Position numbers and translations under genes: made by a program. From Novosphingobium meiothermophilum (lineage in GTDB: Bacteria > Pseudomonadota > Alphaproteobacteria > Sphingomonadales > Sphingomonadaceae), in contig NZ_QGHL01000007.1 of the NCBI RefSeq assembly GCF_003171715.1, positions 496,001 through 560,000 of the forward strand: a stretch of DNA of 64,000 nt, in the 5' to 3' direction. The stretch's first letter is position 1. Each line of letters opens with the position of its first letter. The notes below the pieces were generated by a model, which had not been told where the DNA came from, searched no databases, and saw only the letters and a program-made list of their open reading frames with translations. Shown here piece after piece: positions 45,257 through 53,766 of this stretch.

Positions 45257-48200
45257 ATGTCCGATCTGTCCCGCATTCTTTCCGCCAGCTCGCCGCTGAC
45301 CCTGGCCTCGGTTGCGCGCGGCGCGCAGCCGCTCGTGCTGGCAGACCTTGCACGGGCGAGCACGGGACGCGCGGTATTCATCGCGCCGGACGATGCCGCG
45401 ATGCGGGCAATTGCCGAAAGCGCAGCCTTCTTCGCGCCTGATCTGGAAGTGATCGAGTTTCCGGCATGGGACTGCCTGCCGTTCGACCGTGCGTCACCAG
45501 CCCTGTCCATCAGTTCGCGCCGCCTGGCCGCGCTCTCGCGGCTCCAGCGCAAGCAGACCGGCCCGCAACTCGTGGTGACGACGATCAACGCCGTCCTCCA
45601 GCGCGTCCTCACGCCGTTCCGCATCCGTGAATCCACCCGCCTCCTCAGCCCCGGCATCGAGATCGGACGCGAAAGCCTGATCGCGCTGCTCCAGCGACAG
45701 GGCTATTCGCGCACCGACACGGTGGCCGATGCCGGGGAATATGCGGTTCGCGGATCGGTGTTCGATATTTTTCCGTCAGGTCTCGATCATGGCTTGCGGC
45801 TCGATTTCTTCGGCGACGAGCTGGAAACGCTGCGCCTGTTCGATCCGGCCACGCAGCGTTCGGTGCAGCCGGTAGAAACGCATCTTCTGCTCCCCGCCAG
45901 CGAGGCCCTGCTCGATGAAGGGAGCATCAAGCGTTTTCGCGGCCGCTATCGCGAGCTTTTCGGCGCCAACGCCACCGGTGATCCGCTCTATCAGGCAGTA
46001 AGCGAAGGTCGCCGTCTGGCCGGGATGGAGCACTGGCTGCCCTTGCTGGAAGACCGGCTCGTCACGCTGTTCGATCATCTCGACGCCGGTGATCTGGTGC
46101 TGATCGATGCGGTTGCCATCAAGGCGGCCGAACAACGCATTGCCGATATTGCCGACTATCACCAGTCGCGCGTCGAGTCCTCCTCCAAGGCTCCCGGCAG
46201 CTACCGGCCTCTGGCAGAAACCGCGCTCTACCTTTCACACGGGGAACTGCAGCGCGCGCTTGCCGCATGGCCGGTCCACCGCACGACGATCTTTGCCGAG
46301 CCGGAAGCGCCCCAGGTTGTCGACTTCGGATTTACCTCCAGCCATGATTTCGCGCCCGAACGTGCGGCTGCTGCGGCGGGCTCCAGCAACATTTATGAAG
46401 CGGCTGCCAGGTATATCGCGGCGCTTGGCACGCGCGGCCGCAAGCCCATCATTGCCGCCTACACCGCCGGTTCACGCGCGCGCCTTGCCTCGCTGCTTGC
46501 CGAAGCGGGCAAGGCTGCGCCGCTCATGGCCGAAACCTGGCAGGAAGCGCTTGGCCTTGCCGCATCTGGCAAGCCTGTCGCCGTGGTCCTGCCGCTCGAA
46601 CAGGGTTTTGCCAGCGCCGATCTGGAACTGCTGACCGAACAGGACATCCTTGGTGATCGGCTCGTCAGGCGCAAAAGGAAGCGCAAGGACGCCGATGCCT
46701 TTCTGGCCGAGCTTTCAGCGCTTACCCCCGGCGATCTCGTTGTTCACATGGACCACGGGATCGGTCGCTACATCGGCCTCGAAGCCATCGGCGTGGGAGA
46801 TAGCCCGCACGATTGTGTCCAGCTTGAATACGCCGGGGGCGACAAGCTCTATATTCCGGTTGAAAACCTCGATGTCCTTTCGCGTTATGGCTCGGACGCC
46901 GAAGGCGTCGCGCTCGACCGGCTGGGCGGCGAGGCATGGCAGCGCCGCAAGGCGCGGATGCGCGAGCGCATTCTCGAAATGGCGGGCCAGCTCATGGCCA
47001 CCGCCGCCCGGCGCGCGCTGCGGCAGGGCACCGTATTGCCGGTCGACCCGGCCAGCTATGGCCCCTTTGTCGATCGCTTCCCCTGGGAAGAGACCGAAGA
47101 TCAGGAACGCGCCATCGACGATGTGCTGTCGGACATGGTTTCCGGAAAGCCGATGGACCGGCTCGTGTGCGGCGATGTGGGCTTCGGCAAGACCGAGGTG
47201 GCGCTGCGGGCGGCATTCGTCGCGGCCATGCAGGGCCAGCAGGTTGCGGTCATTGCACCGACCACGCTGCTGGCACGCCAGCACTATGCCAGCTTCGTCG
47301 AGCGTTTTCAGGGCTTCCCGCTGGAGATCGGCCGCCTGTCGCGTCTCGTGCCTTCCAAGGAAGCAGCGGAAACCCGCGCCGGGCTGGCCAGCGGCAAGGT
47401 CGATATCGTCATCGGCACCCATGCGCTCCTGTCGAAGTCGATCGAGTTCAAGCGTCTCGGCCTTGTCATTGTCGACGAGGAACAGAGATTTGGCGTCACC
47501 CACAAGGAGCGGCTCAAGGAACTGAAGACGGACGTTCACGTCCTCACTCTCACCGCCACGCCGATTCCGCGCACCTTGCAGATGGCCATGTCGGGCCTGC
47601 GCGAACTGTCCACCATCCAGACCCCGCCGGTCGACCGGCTTGCCGTGCGCACGTATGTCATGCCGTGGGATGACATGGTCATGCGCGAGGCCCTGCTGCG
47701 CGAACACCAGCGCGGCGGACAGAGCTTCATCGTGGTGCCGCGTATCGCCGACATGCCCGAACTGGAGGAATGGCTGCGGCTCAACGTTCCCGAAGTCCGC
47801 TTCGTCACCGCGCACGGGCAGATGACCCCGACCGAGGTCGAAGACCGCATGGGCGCGTTCTACGAGAAGAAATACGAGGTTCTGCTGTCGACCACGATCG
47901 TCGAGAGCGGCATCGACATTCCCTCGGCCAATACCATCGTCATCCATCGCGCCGACCGCTTCGGCCTTGCCCAGCTTTACCAGCTTCGTGGCCGCGTGGG
48001 ACGAGGCAAGATCCGCGCCTATGCCTATCTCACCGTGCCGGAAAATACCGCCCTCACCGAAGTTGCCGAAAAGCGTCTCAAGGTTCTGGGTGACCTCGAC
48101 AGTCTGGGTGCTGGTTTCCAGCTTGCCAGCCATGATCTCGACATTCGGGGCGCCGGGAACCTGTTGGGCGATGAACAGTCGGGCCACATCAAGGAAGTCG

Positions 48201-48751
48201 GCTTTGAACTCTATCAGTCGATGCTGGAGGACGCGATCCTTGCCGCCAAGGCCGGTGACATCGGCCTCGCGCGCGAGCGTGAGGCGCTCAGCCCGCAGAT
48301 CACGCTCGATGCGCCGATCATGATCCCGGAAGACTACGTGCCCGATCTGGCGGTGCGCATGGCGCTCTATCGCCGCATGAACGATGCTGAAGGGCCTGAA
48401 GCGGTTGAGGCCCTTGCCGCCGAAATGATCGACCGTTTCGGCCCCCTGCCCGCTGCAACGCAAAACCTGCTGCGCCTGATCGAAGTGAAACGGCAGGCCA
48501 TTGCCGCCAATATCGCCAAGATCGATGTCGGCCCCAAGGGCGCGCTTGTCAGCTTCCACAAGGACAGTTTCCCCGATCCGGCAGGGCTCGTTGCCTATGT
48601 CGCGCGCCTCAACGGTGTGGCAAAGCTGCGGCCCGACAACAAGCTGGTGATCCAGCGCGCGTGGGGCACTGCGGAGGGGCGGCTCAATGGCCTGGTGCAA
48701 CTGACCAAGGGCCTTGCCGCCATCGTGAAGCGGGCAAGGAAGGCGGCCTAG
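45257..48751 (+). CDS. mfd: Transcription-repair coupling factor Mfd
   Basis: A 1164-residue DNA translocase that removes stalled RNA polymerase and recruits UvrA. It has the UvrB-like N-terminal region (1–330), the CarD-type RNA polymerase-interaction domain starting at about 490 (LTPGDLVVHMDHGIGRY), the translocase with Walker A GDVGFGKT (639–646), DEEQRFG (about 739), motif VI QLRGRVGRG, and the C-terminal TRCF domain. Its last codons overlap the convergent EAL gene by four bases (shared CTAG). Confidence 0.97.
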   Translation: MSDLSRILSASSPLTLASVARGAQPLVLADLARASTGRAVFIAPDDAAMRAIAESAAFFAPDLEVIEFPAWDCLPFDRASPALSISSRRLAALSRLQRKQTGPQLVVTTINAVLQRVLTPFRIRESTRLLSPGIEIGRESLIALLQRQGYSRTDTVADAGEYAVRGSVFDIFPSGLDHGLRLDFFGDELETLRLFDPATQRSVQPVETHLLLPASEALLDEGSIKRFRGRYRELFGANATGDPLYQAVSEGRRLAGMEHWLPLLEDRLVTLFDHLDAGDLVLIDAVAIKAAEQRIADIADYHQSRVESSSKAPGSYRPLAETALYLSHGELQRALAAWPVHRTTIFAEPEAPQVVDFGFTSSHDFAPERAAAAAGSSNIYEAAARYIAALGTRGRKPIIAAYTAGSRARLASLLAEAGKAAPLMAETWQEALGLAASGKPVAVVLPLEQGFASADLELLTEQDILGDRLVRRKRKRKDADAFLAELSALTPGDLVVHMDHGIGRYIGLEAIGVGDSPHDCVQLEYAGGDKLYIPVENLDVLSRYGSDAEGVALDRLGGEAWQRRKARMRERILEMAGQLMATAARRALRQGTVLPVDPASYGPFVDRFPWEETEDQERAIDDVLSDMVSGKPMDRLVCGDVGFGKTEVALRAAFVAAMQGQQVAVIAPTTLLARQHYASFVERFQGFPLEIGRLSRLVPSKEAAETRAGLASGKVDIVIGTHALLSKSIEFKRLGLVIVDEEQRFGVTHKERLKELKTDVHVLTLTATPIPRTLQMAMSGLRELSTIQTPPVDRLAVRTYVMPWDDMVMREALLREHQRGGQSFIVVPRIADMPELEEWLRLNVPEVRFVTAHGQMTPTEVEDRMGAFYEKKYEVLLSTTIVESGIDIPSANTIVIHRADRFGLAQLYQLRGRVGRGKIRAYAYLTVPENTALTEVAEKRLKVLGDLDSLGAGFQLASHDLDIRGAGNLLGDEQSGHIKEVGFELYQSMLEDAILAAKAGDIGLAREREALSPQITLDAPIMIPEDYVPDLAVRMALYRRMNDAEGPEAVEALAAEMIDRFGPLPAATQNLLRLIEVKRQAIAANIAKIDVGPKGALVSFHKDSFPDPAGLVAYVARLNGVAKLRPDNKLVIQRAWGTAEGRLNGLVQLTKGLAAIVKRARKAA

Positions 48752-50034
48752 CCAGCAATATTGACCAGCGTCTCCAGCGTTGCGGCATCAACCGGGCCGG
48801 AGCGCAGAAAGCCCTGAAACACGTCACAGCCTTCCTCCGCCAGAACCGCAAGCTGGCTGTCCCGCTCGATCCCCTCGACCACGATCTTCTGGCCGAGCGC
48901 CCTTGCCATGGCCACGATGGCCCGCAGTATTGCCCGGTCGCGATTGTCGCTGTCCACGTCACCAATCAGCGAGGCATCGAGCTTCAGCGTATCGATGGGC
49001 AGTGCTTTCAGCGTGCGGAAATTCGCATATCCGGTGCCGAAATCATCCAGCGCGATGCGCACACCCAGCCCGGCCAGTTCGCCCAGAACCGCCGCTGAAC
49101 GCACAAAATCGGCAATCAGCGTCTGTTCGGTCACTTCAAGCGTAATCAGTTCCGGGCAAACTGCGGTATCGTGCAGCACTTGCCGGAACATCGCCGAAAA
49201 ACCCTGCGCTGCAAGATCTTCAGCAGTGATGTTGATCGACAGCGGCACCAGCCCTTTCCAGTTCTCGTCGCCGGACAGCGCCCTTCGCACGATGTGGCGC
49301 GAAAGCTGTCCGACATGATCGCCGCGCTCGGCTATGGCAAAAAGCGTTTCCGCCCCGATCCGCCCCAGTTGCGGATGGTTCCAGCGTGCCAGCACCTCTG
49401 CCCCCGCCAAAGCCCCATCTGCCACCCGGTATTGCGGCTGATAGACCAGACCGATCTCGTTGCGCGCCATCGCGCCAATGAGATCGGCCTCAAGGCGGGC
49501 GGCGCTGCGTCCGCGCGCACGGTGCGAACCATCCGCCCACAGCACGCGGGTTCCTGCCTTCTGCTCAAGACTGGTCAGCGCCTGATCGAGCCGGTCAAGC
49601 AGTTCGCGCCCGCTTGCGCGGCTGCTCTTGCGCAGCAGCGCAATGCGCGGGAGCAGATGCAGCACTTCGCCATGAAGCGGCAAGGCACGCCCCACGGTCT
49701 GCCCAAGCGCCTCTGCCAGCCATTGCCATCGCTCGCGGCTGAGCGGCGCAGTCGCCGCGACAAGAAACTGACCGCCGCCAATGCGCGCAACAAAGCCCGC
49801 AGGGCCAAGCTCTTCCAGTGCGAAATCACGGATGCGCCGGGCAATCTCGGCAAGCGCCATATCGCCGCCTGCATGGCCATAGGCGATATTGACCGAGCGG
49901 AACCGGTGCAGGCCCAGCAGCATGGCCTGAAGGTGGCCCCTGTCGGCGGCAGCATCAAGCCAGGCTATGGCCTCGCTGCGGGCCGGCAGCCCCGTCAACT
50001 CGTCGCGCACGAAAGAACCGGCTGCCTGATCCAT
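48748..50034 (-). CDS. Cyclic-di-GMP phosphodiesterase with degenerate GGDEF domain (GGDEF–EAL)
   Basis: A 428-residue cytoplasmic protein with no membrane helix. The GGDEF domain (about 10–165) is inactive-looking: the signature is GGGQF (86–90). The EAL domain (about 180–425) keeps what it needs: E213 (motif reads EVL), N268, E300 with E303, D330–D331 in DDFGTGY, K351 and E387. It is therefore probably an active phosphodiesterase whose GGDEF part may bind GTP as a regulator. The frame is open to 50175; the ATG at 50034 (MDQAAG) begins just before the domain and leaves room for a divergent promoter with nadK. Confidence 0.88.
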   Translation of the reverse strand: MDQAAGSFVRDELTGLPARSEAIAWLDAAADRGHLQAMLLGLHRFRSVNIAYGHAGGDMALAEIARRIRDFALEELGPAGFVARIGGGQFLVAATAPLSRERWQWLAEALGQTVGRALPLHGEVLHLLPRIALLRKSSRASGRELLDRLDQALTSLEQKAGTRVLWADGSHRARGRSAARLEADLIGAMARNEIGLVYQPQYRVADGALAGAEVLARWNHPQLGRIGAETLFAIAERGDHVGQLSRHIVRRALSGDENWKGLVPLSINITAEDLAAQGFSAMFRQVLHDTAVCPELITLEVTEQTLIADFVRSAAVLGELAGLGVRIALDDFGTGYANFRTLKALPIDTLKLDASLIGDVDSDNRDRAILRAIVAMARALGQKIVVEGIERDSQLAVLAEEGCDVFQGFLRSGPVDAATLETLVNIAG

Positions 50035-50182
50035 AGCGGGCTGGCCTAACCTGAAAAACCTTGCAAAACCGTTCCGCCACTTGCCGCCTCCCGGTTTTGT
50101 GCATTGCGCCAAGGGCCCGCACCCCATATCCCTCCCGCCACGACCGCTTGCAAAGTGGACCATGCCGGGAGGCAAAAAGACT

Positions 50183-50962
50183 ATGCCGGATTATGCCTGT
50201 CTCGCGCTACTCGCTTCACCTACCGAACGCGCGCAGGAAGCCAGAGAGACCCTTCTGCGGCAACGTGCATGGGTTCCGCTTGACGAGGCTGACGCCGCCG
50301 TTGTGATCGGTGGGGATGGCTTCATGCTGCAAACCCTGCACACCATGCTCGACATCGACCATGTCGTTCCGGCTTTCGGCCTGAACCTTGGCACGGTTGG
50401 CTTCCTGATGAACAAGTATCGTTCCGGCCGCCCGATCGAGGAGCGGCTTGCCAAGGCAACCGCCATTGCCATCTGCCCGCTGCGCATGACGGCCACGACC
50501 AATACCGGCGAAGAGCATTCGGTCTGCGCCATCAACGAAGTCTCGATTCTGCGCGAAACCCGTCAGACCGCCAAGCTTGAGGTAAGCGTCAATGGCAAGG
50601 TCAGGATGCCCGAACTGGCCTGCGACGGCGTTCTGGTTGCCACCCCGGCAGGCTCCACCGCCTACAATCTTTCGGCGAACGGGCCGATCCTCCCGCTCTC
50701 GTCCAACATGCTTGCGCTCACCCCGATCAGCCCGTTTCGTCCGCGTCGCTGGAGGGGGGCAATCCTGCCCGATACCTACGAGATCGTGTTCAAGGCGCTC
50801 GAATCGGTGAAGCGTCCGGTGCTGGTCGTGGCCGACCAGAAGGAAGTGCGCGATGTCAGCGAAGTGCGGGTGAAGGCATGGCCCGAACATCGCCTTACCC
50901 TGCTGTTCGATCGCGGTCAGAGCCTTGAGGACCGCATCTTCGCGGAACAGTTCATGGTGTGA
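50183..50962 (+). CDS. nadK: NAD kinase
   Basis: A 259-residue enzyme that phosphorylates NAD+ to NADP+. The GGDG motif is at 43–46, NLGTVGFLMN at 68–77, NEVSILR at 118–124 and TPAGSTAYNLSANGP at 154–168. The ATG at 50183 is chosen because GGGAGG lies about 10 bases upstream and the family N-terminus fits; a longer frame begins at 50081. Confidence 0.94.
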   Translation: MPDYACLALLASPTERAQEARETLLRQRAWVPLDEADAAVVIGGDGFMLQTLHTMLDIDHVVPAFGLNLGTVGFLMNKYRSGRPIEERLAKATAIAICPLRMTATTNTGEEHSVCAINEVSILRETRQTAKLEVSVNGKVRMPELACDGVLVATPAGSTAYNLSANGPILPLSSNMLALTPISPFRPRRWRGAILPDTYEIVFKALESVKRPVLVVADQKEVRDVSEVRVKAWPEHRLTLLFDRGQSLEDRIFAEQFMV

Positions 50963-50984
50963 CGAAAAATCTGAAAACAGGTGC

Positions 50985-51012
50985 TTGCCAAACCCGAAAG
51001 CCCTGTTATTAG
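50985..51012 (+). promoter_or_regulatory. Promoter of tRNA-Asn
   Basis: TTGCCA (50985–50990), 16-base spacer, TATTAG (51007–51012), about 30 bases before the tRNA. The -35 box is the same hexamer as at tRNA-Pro. Confidence 0.6.
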
Positions 51013-51042
51013 CGCGCACCTGCCCTGGGCAACCGGGGCTGC

Positions 51043-51117
51043 TCCCTGATAGCTCAGCGGTAGAGCACTCGACTGTTAATCGAGCGGCCGTAGGTTCGAA
51101 TCCTACTCAGGGAGCCA
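51043..51117 (+). tRNA. tRNA-Asn (anticodon GTT)
   Basis: A 75-base tRNA with encoded CCA. Acceptor TCCCTGA pairs with TCAGGGA; the anticodon stem CTCGA/TCGAG holds loop CTGTTAA with anticodon GTT. Confidence 0.96.
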
Positions 51118-51155
51118 CTTCCGCCTCTTCAGGCGTCCTTATCCACTCACGTCGG

Positions 51156-53231
51156 TCAGCGCATTTCCGCCTTTGGCGATGGTAGTGCGTTGTTCCTGAT
51201 CTGTGGCTCTCCGCGTATCGCGCCCTTCCATGTCACCGCCTCCACGGCGTTGTCTGCAATCAGGCAGTAGCGATCGAGGACGGTTGCGGGATTGTCGGTC
51301 CGGATCGCGATATTCTGGCCCAGAAATGCGTTGTGCGCGATCACCACGTGGCTCTGCCCGAAGGAAAGCTGGCTCGACATGCGGAAGCGCGGCTGTTCCT
51401 GCCCGCCATACCCCTTGTTCTCGAAGCGATTGCCCATCACCAGAACATCCGCGCAGCCGCCTTTGCCAGAGAGGAACAGGTTCTGCGCCACAATCCCCCT
51501 GGCATCGTTGTCCATGATGACGACGTTCTCCAGCGGGATACCGGTATGGTTCTTCTGGTAGAAGTCGGAGTGCAGATCAAAATAGCTGAAGATCGTCAGT
51601 CCGTCTCTCGTCACGGCAGCCGGGCCCCAGGGGCCGATGCTGCCCGCAATCTGCGCTGATGCAGCCAGACGGCTGTTGTCCAGCACCTGCGCCGACCATC
51701 CCTGCAAGCCGTTCAGCCATGCCGCCAGATCGGCAAAGGTATAGCCCGAACCGCTGTCTTTCGCGTGGAGTGCCTCGTCGTTGCCAGTGATCAGCTCGCC
51801 TACGATCCTTCCATCCACACGCGCAATGATCCGGCGCGACCGGGCAAGGTTGTTGCCGGAGCATTCCAGCGTTGCCGCCATGCCCGGCCTGTCGAACCTG
51901 ACCTCCAGTGCCGGGCGATAGACCGTCCAGTCCAGCGTGCTGTCCCAGTCGACAACACTATTGCCGTAAATGCAAAGCCCTTCGGTGAAGATGTCGGCCG
52001 CGCCTTTCTCAAGCGTGCAATTGCGCGCCAGCGAGCAGCCATACATGGCGTTGAGAAGGTTCGACGCGCGCACTTCGGTGAAATAGGGTTTTCCCCGTAT
52101 CATCTGGGCAATGCTGCGCGACCCCATCCGCCACAGAGCAGCCCTGCCAGCGGGCGCGCTGTTGGTCATGCGGCAACCATCCAGCCAGTGCTCACGATTC
52201 TCAGGCCGTTCGTGAAAGACGTGAAACATGTTTCTGAAATCAAGTGTGATGTTGCGCCCCCGAAAGCAGAGCGGGCCAAGCCTCGGCCGCATGGTGCCAC
52301 CCGTGTCGATGCCGCGCTGTCCGATCGTGCGGGCGGCCTTGCCGATGACCACCGGAACGCTTGCCTCGATCACGGTGTAGCCCAGCGTCTCATGGCTGAC
52401 GGACAGGCTGCCCCAGTCATGCAGGCCGGGTTCGGCAATGAGGATGCGGGGAAAGTTCCTGCCTGCGCTGCGAATGAACTCGGCGGCATCGCGCAAGGTG
52501 CGATAGCGCTTTCCCGGCACCGTTGGCCGCGATGGCGCAACCACCAGTTCCGCATCATGCATCGTCGCGCGCGGATAGAAGCGGTATGGCCCGATGACAC
52601 GCGGCTGCATCGAGGGATCTTGCGGAATGGCGCGGAAATAGACTTCGGCGCCTCCATCGGGATGATCGGCCATGCTGCGGCCATCATGCGTCAGCTTGGC
52701 CCACCAGCCTGAAGCGTGTCGCAGTGCGCCATTGGCATCGCGGTATTTCAGAACGCCAGGGCGTTCGATCCTTGCGACATTGCCTTCGTAGCAGACTTCG
52801 ACTGCCGCCAGTCCGAAGGTGTCGACACAATCGCCAAGGTTGTTTGCGCCTGCTGCAACACCGACAACCAAGGCATCGGTGAAAGCCTGTTCAGGCGGCA
52901 CCAGCAGGCGCACGGCAGGCTTGGCCGTGCGCCGCTCAGGATCGACCGGCCTTTGGTTGGCAAAATCGCTTCTTTGCCAACTTCCAGCAATACCCTGCCA
53001 CAGAGGGCCCGGACTGATCGCAGCGAGATCGGCTTGGACAAGCAGGGGCAAGCCGACGAGGCGCGCCGAGGATGGCAAAGCGGCCAGAACTTCGGCCCTT
53101 GGCCACCCCGGAAGGGCACAGCTGGCCACGCCCGCCAACAAGGCCGCGCTCGCTTCGCGCCTCGAACAGCGTGTCCATGGCGGTGTCCAAGAAGGCGGAG
53201 CCTTGCCCGAATCCGTTCGACCATTGCCCAT
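51156..53231 (-). CDS. Exported right-handed parallel beta-helix protein
   Basis: A protein of about 690 residues that I cannot name precisely. An Arg-Arg-containing N-terminus (SRREASAALLAG) followed by a hydrophobic stretch looks like a Tat or Sec signal. The middle and C-terminal parts have short strand repeats with Asn ladders (NVVIMDNDARGIVAQNLFLSG, VLVMGNRFENKG, HVVIAHNAFLGQNIAIRTDN) typical of pectate-lyase-like beta-helices that bind or cleave polysaccharide. No catalytic set is obvious. GTG at 53240 and ATG at 53231 are both possible starts. It begins 80–90 bases after the PilZ-like gene on the same strand. Confidence 0.7.
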   Translation of the reverse strand: MGNGRTDSGKAPPSWTPPWTRCSRREASAALLAGVASCALPGWPRAEVLAALPSSARLVGLPLLVQADLAAISPGPLWQGIAGSWQRSDFANQRPVDPERRTAKPAVRLLVPPEQAFTDALVVGVAAGANNLGDCVDTFGLAAVEVCYEGNVARIERPGVLKYRDANGALRHASGWWAKLTHDGRSMADHPDGGAEVYFRAIPQDPSMQPRVIGPYRFYPRATMHDAELVVAPSRPTVPGKRYRTLRDAAEFIRSAGRNFPRILIAEPGLHDWGSLSVSHETLGYTVIEASVPVVIGKAARTIGQRGIDTGGTMRPRLGPLCFRGRNITLDFRNMFHVFHERPENREHWLDGCRMTNSAPAGRAALWRMGSRSIAQMIRGKPYFTEVRASNLLNAMYGCSLARNCTLEKGAADIFTEGLCIYGNSVVDWDSTLDWTVYRPALEVRFDRPGMAATLECSGNNLARSRRIIARVDGRIVGELITGNDEALHAKDSGSGYTFADLAAWLNGLQGWSAQVLDNSRLAASAQIAGSIGPWGPAAVTRDGLTIFSYFDLHSDFYQKNHTGIPLENVVIMDNDARGIVAQNLFLSGKGGCADVLVMGNRFENKGYGGQEQPRFRMSSQLSFGQSHVVIAHNAFLGQNIAIRTDNPATVLDRYCLIADNAVEAVTWKGAIRGEPQIRNNALPSPKAEMR

Positions 53232-53320
53232 GCCGCGCACCTGCCTTCGGCGGCAACCATAGCTGCGCCATGCTGTTCGGCAAGATTGTCAGGGGCAAGC
53301 GGTGCGCCGAACGGCCTACC

Positions 53321-53653
53321 CTAGGGGATGCGGCCAATTCTTCCGGCGGCCAGAGCATCGATCACGGCCGGGTGAAACGGCTCGACAAAGCGCAGGCGCG
53401 CGCGAAAGCCCGCGGAATGCAGCACCATGGCAGCGCGGCCTTCAATGCCCGGAAACGTAAGCCACACGAGCGTTCCCTCACGCGGGTTTTCCGGACAGTC
53501 GATCACCGCCTCGCGGCAATCGAGCATGTGAACCCCGACCTTCGCGCGCAGAACGCCGCGGCGATAAGTGGCGCAAGGAACTGCCGGGGCCGCGCGCCCG
53601 GCAGTTGCGCTCCACGGCTGCTCTGCAAGTTGCACGTTACGATCAAGCCACAT
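53321..53653 (-). CDS. Small PilZ-like protein (degenerate)
   Basis: A 110-residue protein whose last 80 residues follow the PilZ beta-barrel pattern: a basic start (YRRGVLRAKVGVHMLD), EGTLVWLTFPGIEGRAAMVLHSAGFRARLRFVEPFHPAVIDAL. The basic arginines are present but the second c-di-GMP motif (D/N-x-S-x-x-G) is not: LDCREAVID stands in its place. It may be a non-binding PilZ or adaptor. It lies between the CHAT and the beta-helix genes. Confidence 0.55.
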   Translation of the reverse strand: MWLDRNVQLAEQPWSATAGRAAPAVPCATYRRGVLRAKVGVHMLDCREAVIDCPENPREGTLVWLTFPGIEGRAAMVLHSAGFRARLRFVEPFHPAVIDALAAGRIGRIP

Positions 53654-53766
53654 TGCGCCTTCTCCGCCAGCCGGTTGCTGTCAGTAAGGCAGAACGGCAG
53701 GCCGCAAGCGCCATTCAGCCCGCAAGTCAGCCGTCTGGCTCGCCTGCGGGCTGATACGTAAAGGGC

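Noticed and set aside
46715..48700. 661-codon minus-strand frame opposite mfd
   Set aside because: Antisense shadow; all Mfd motifs are present on the plus strand.
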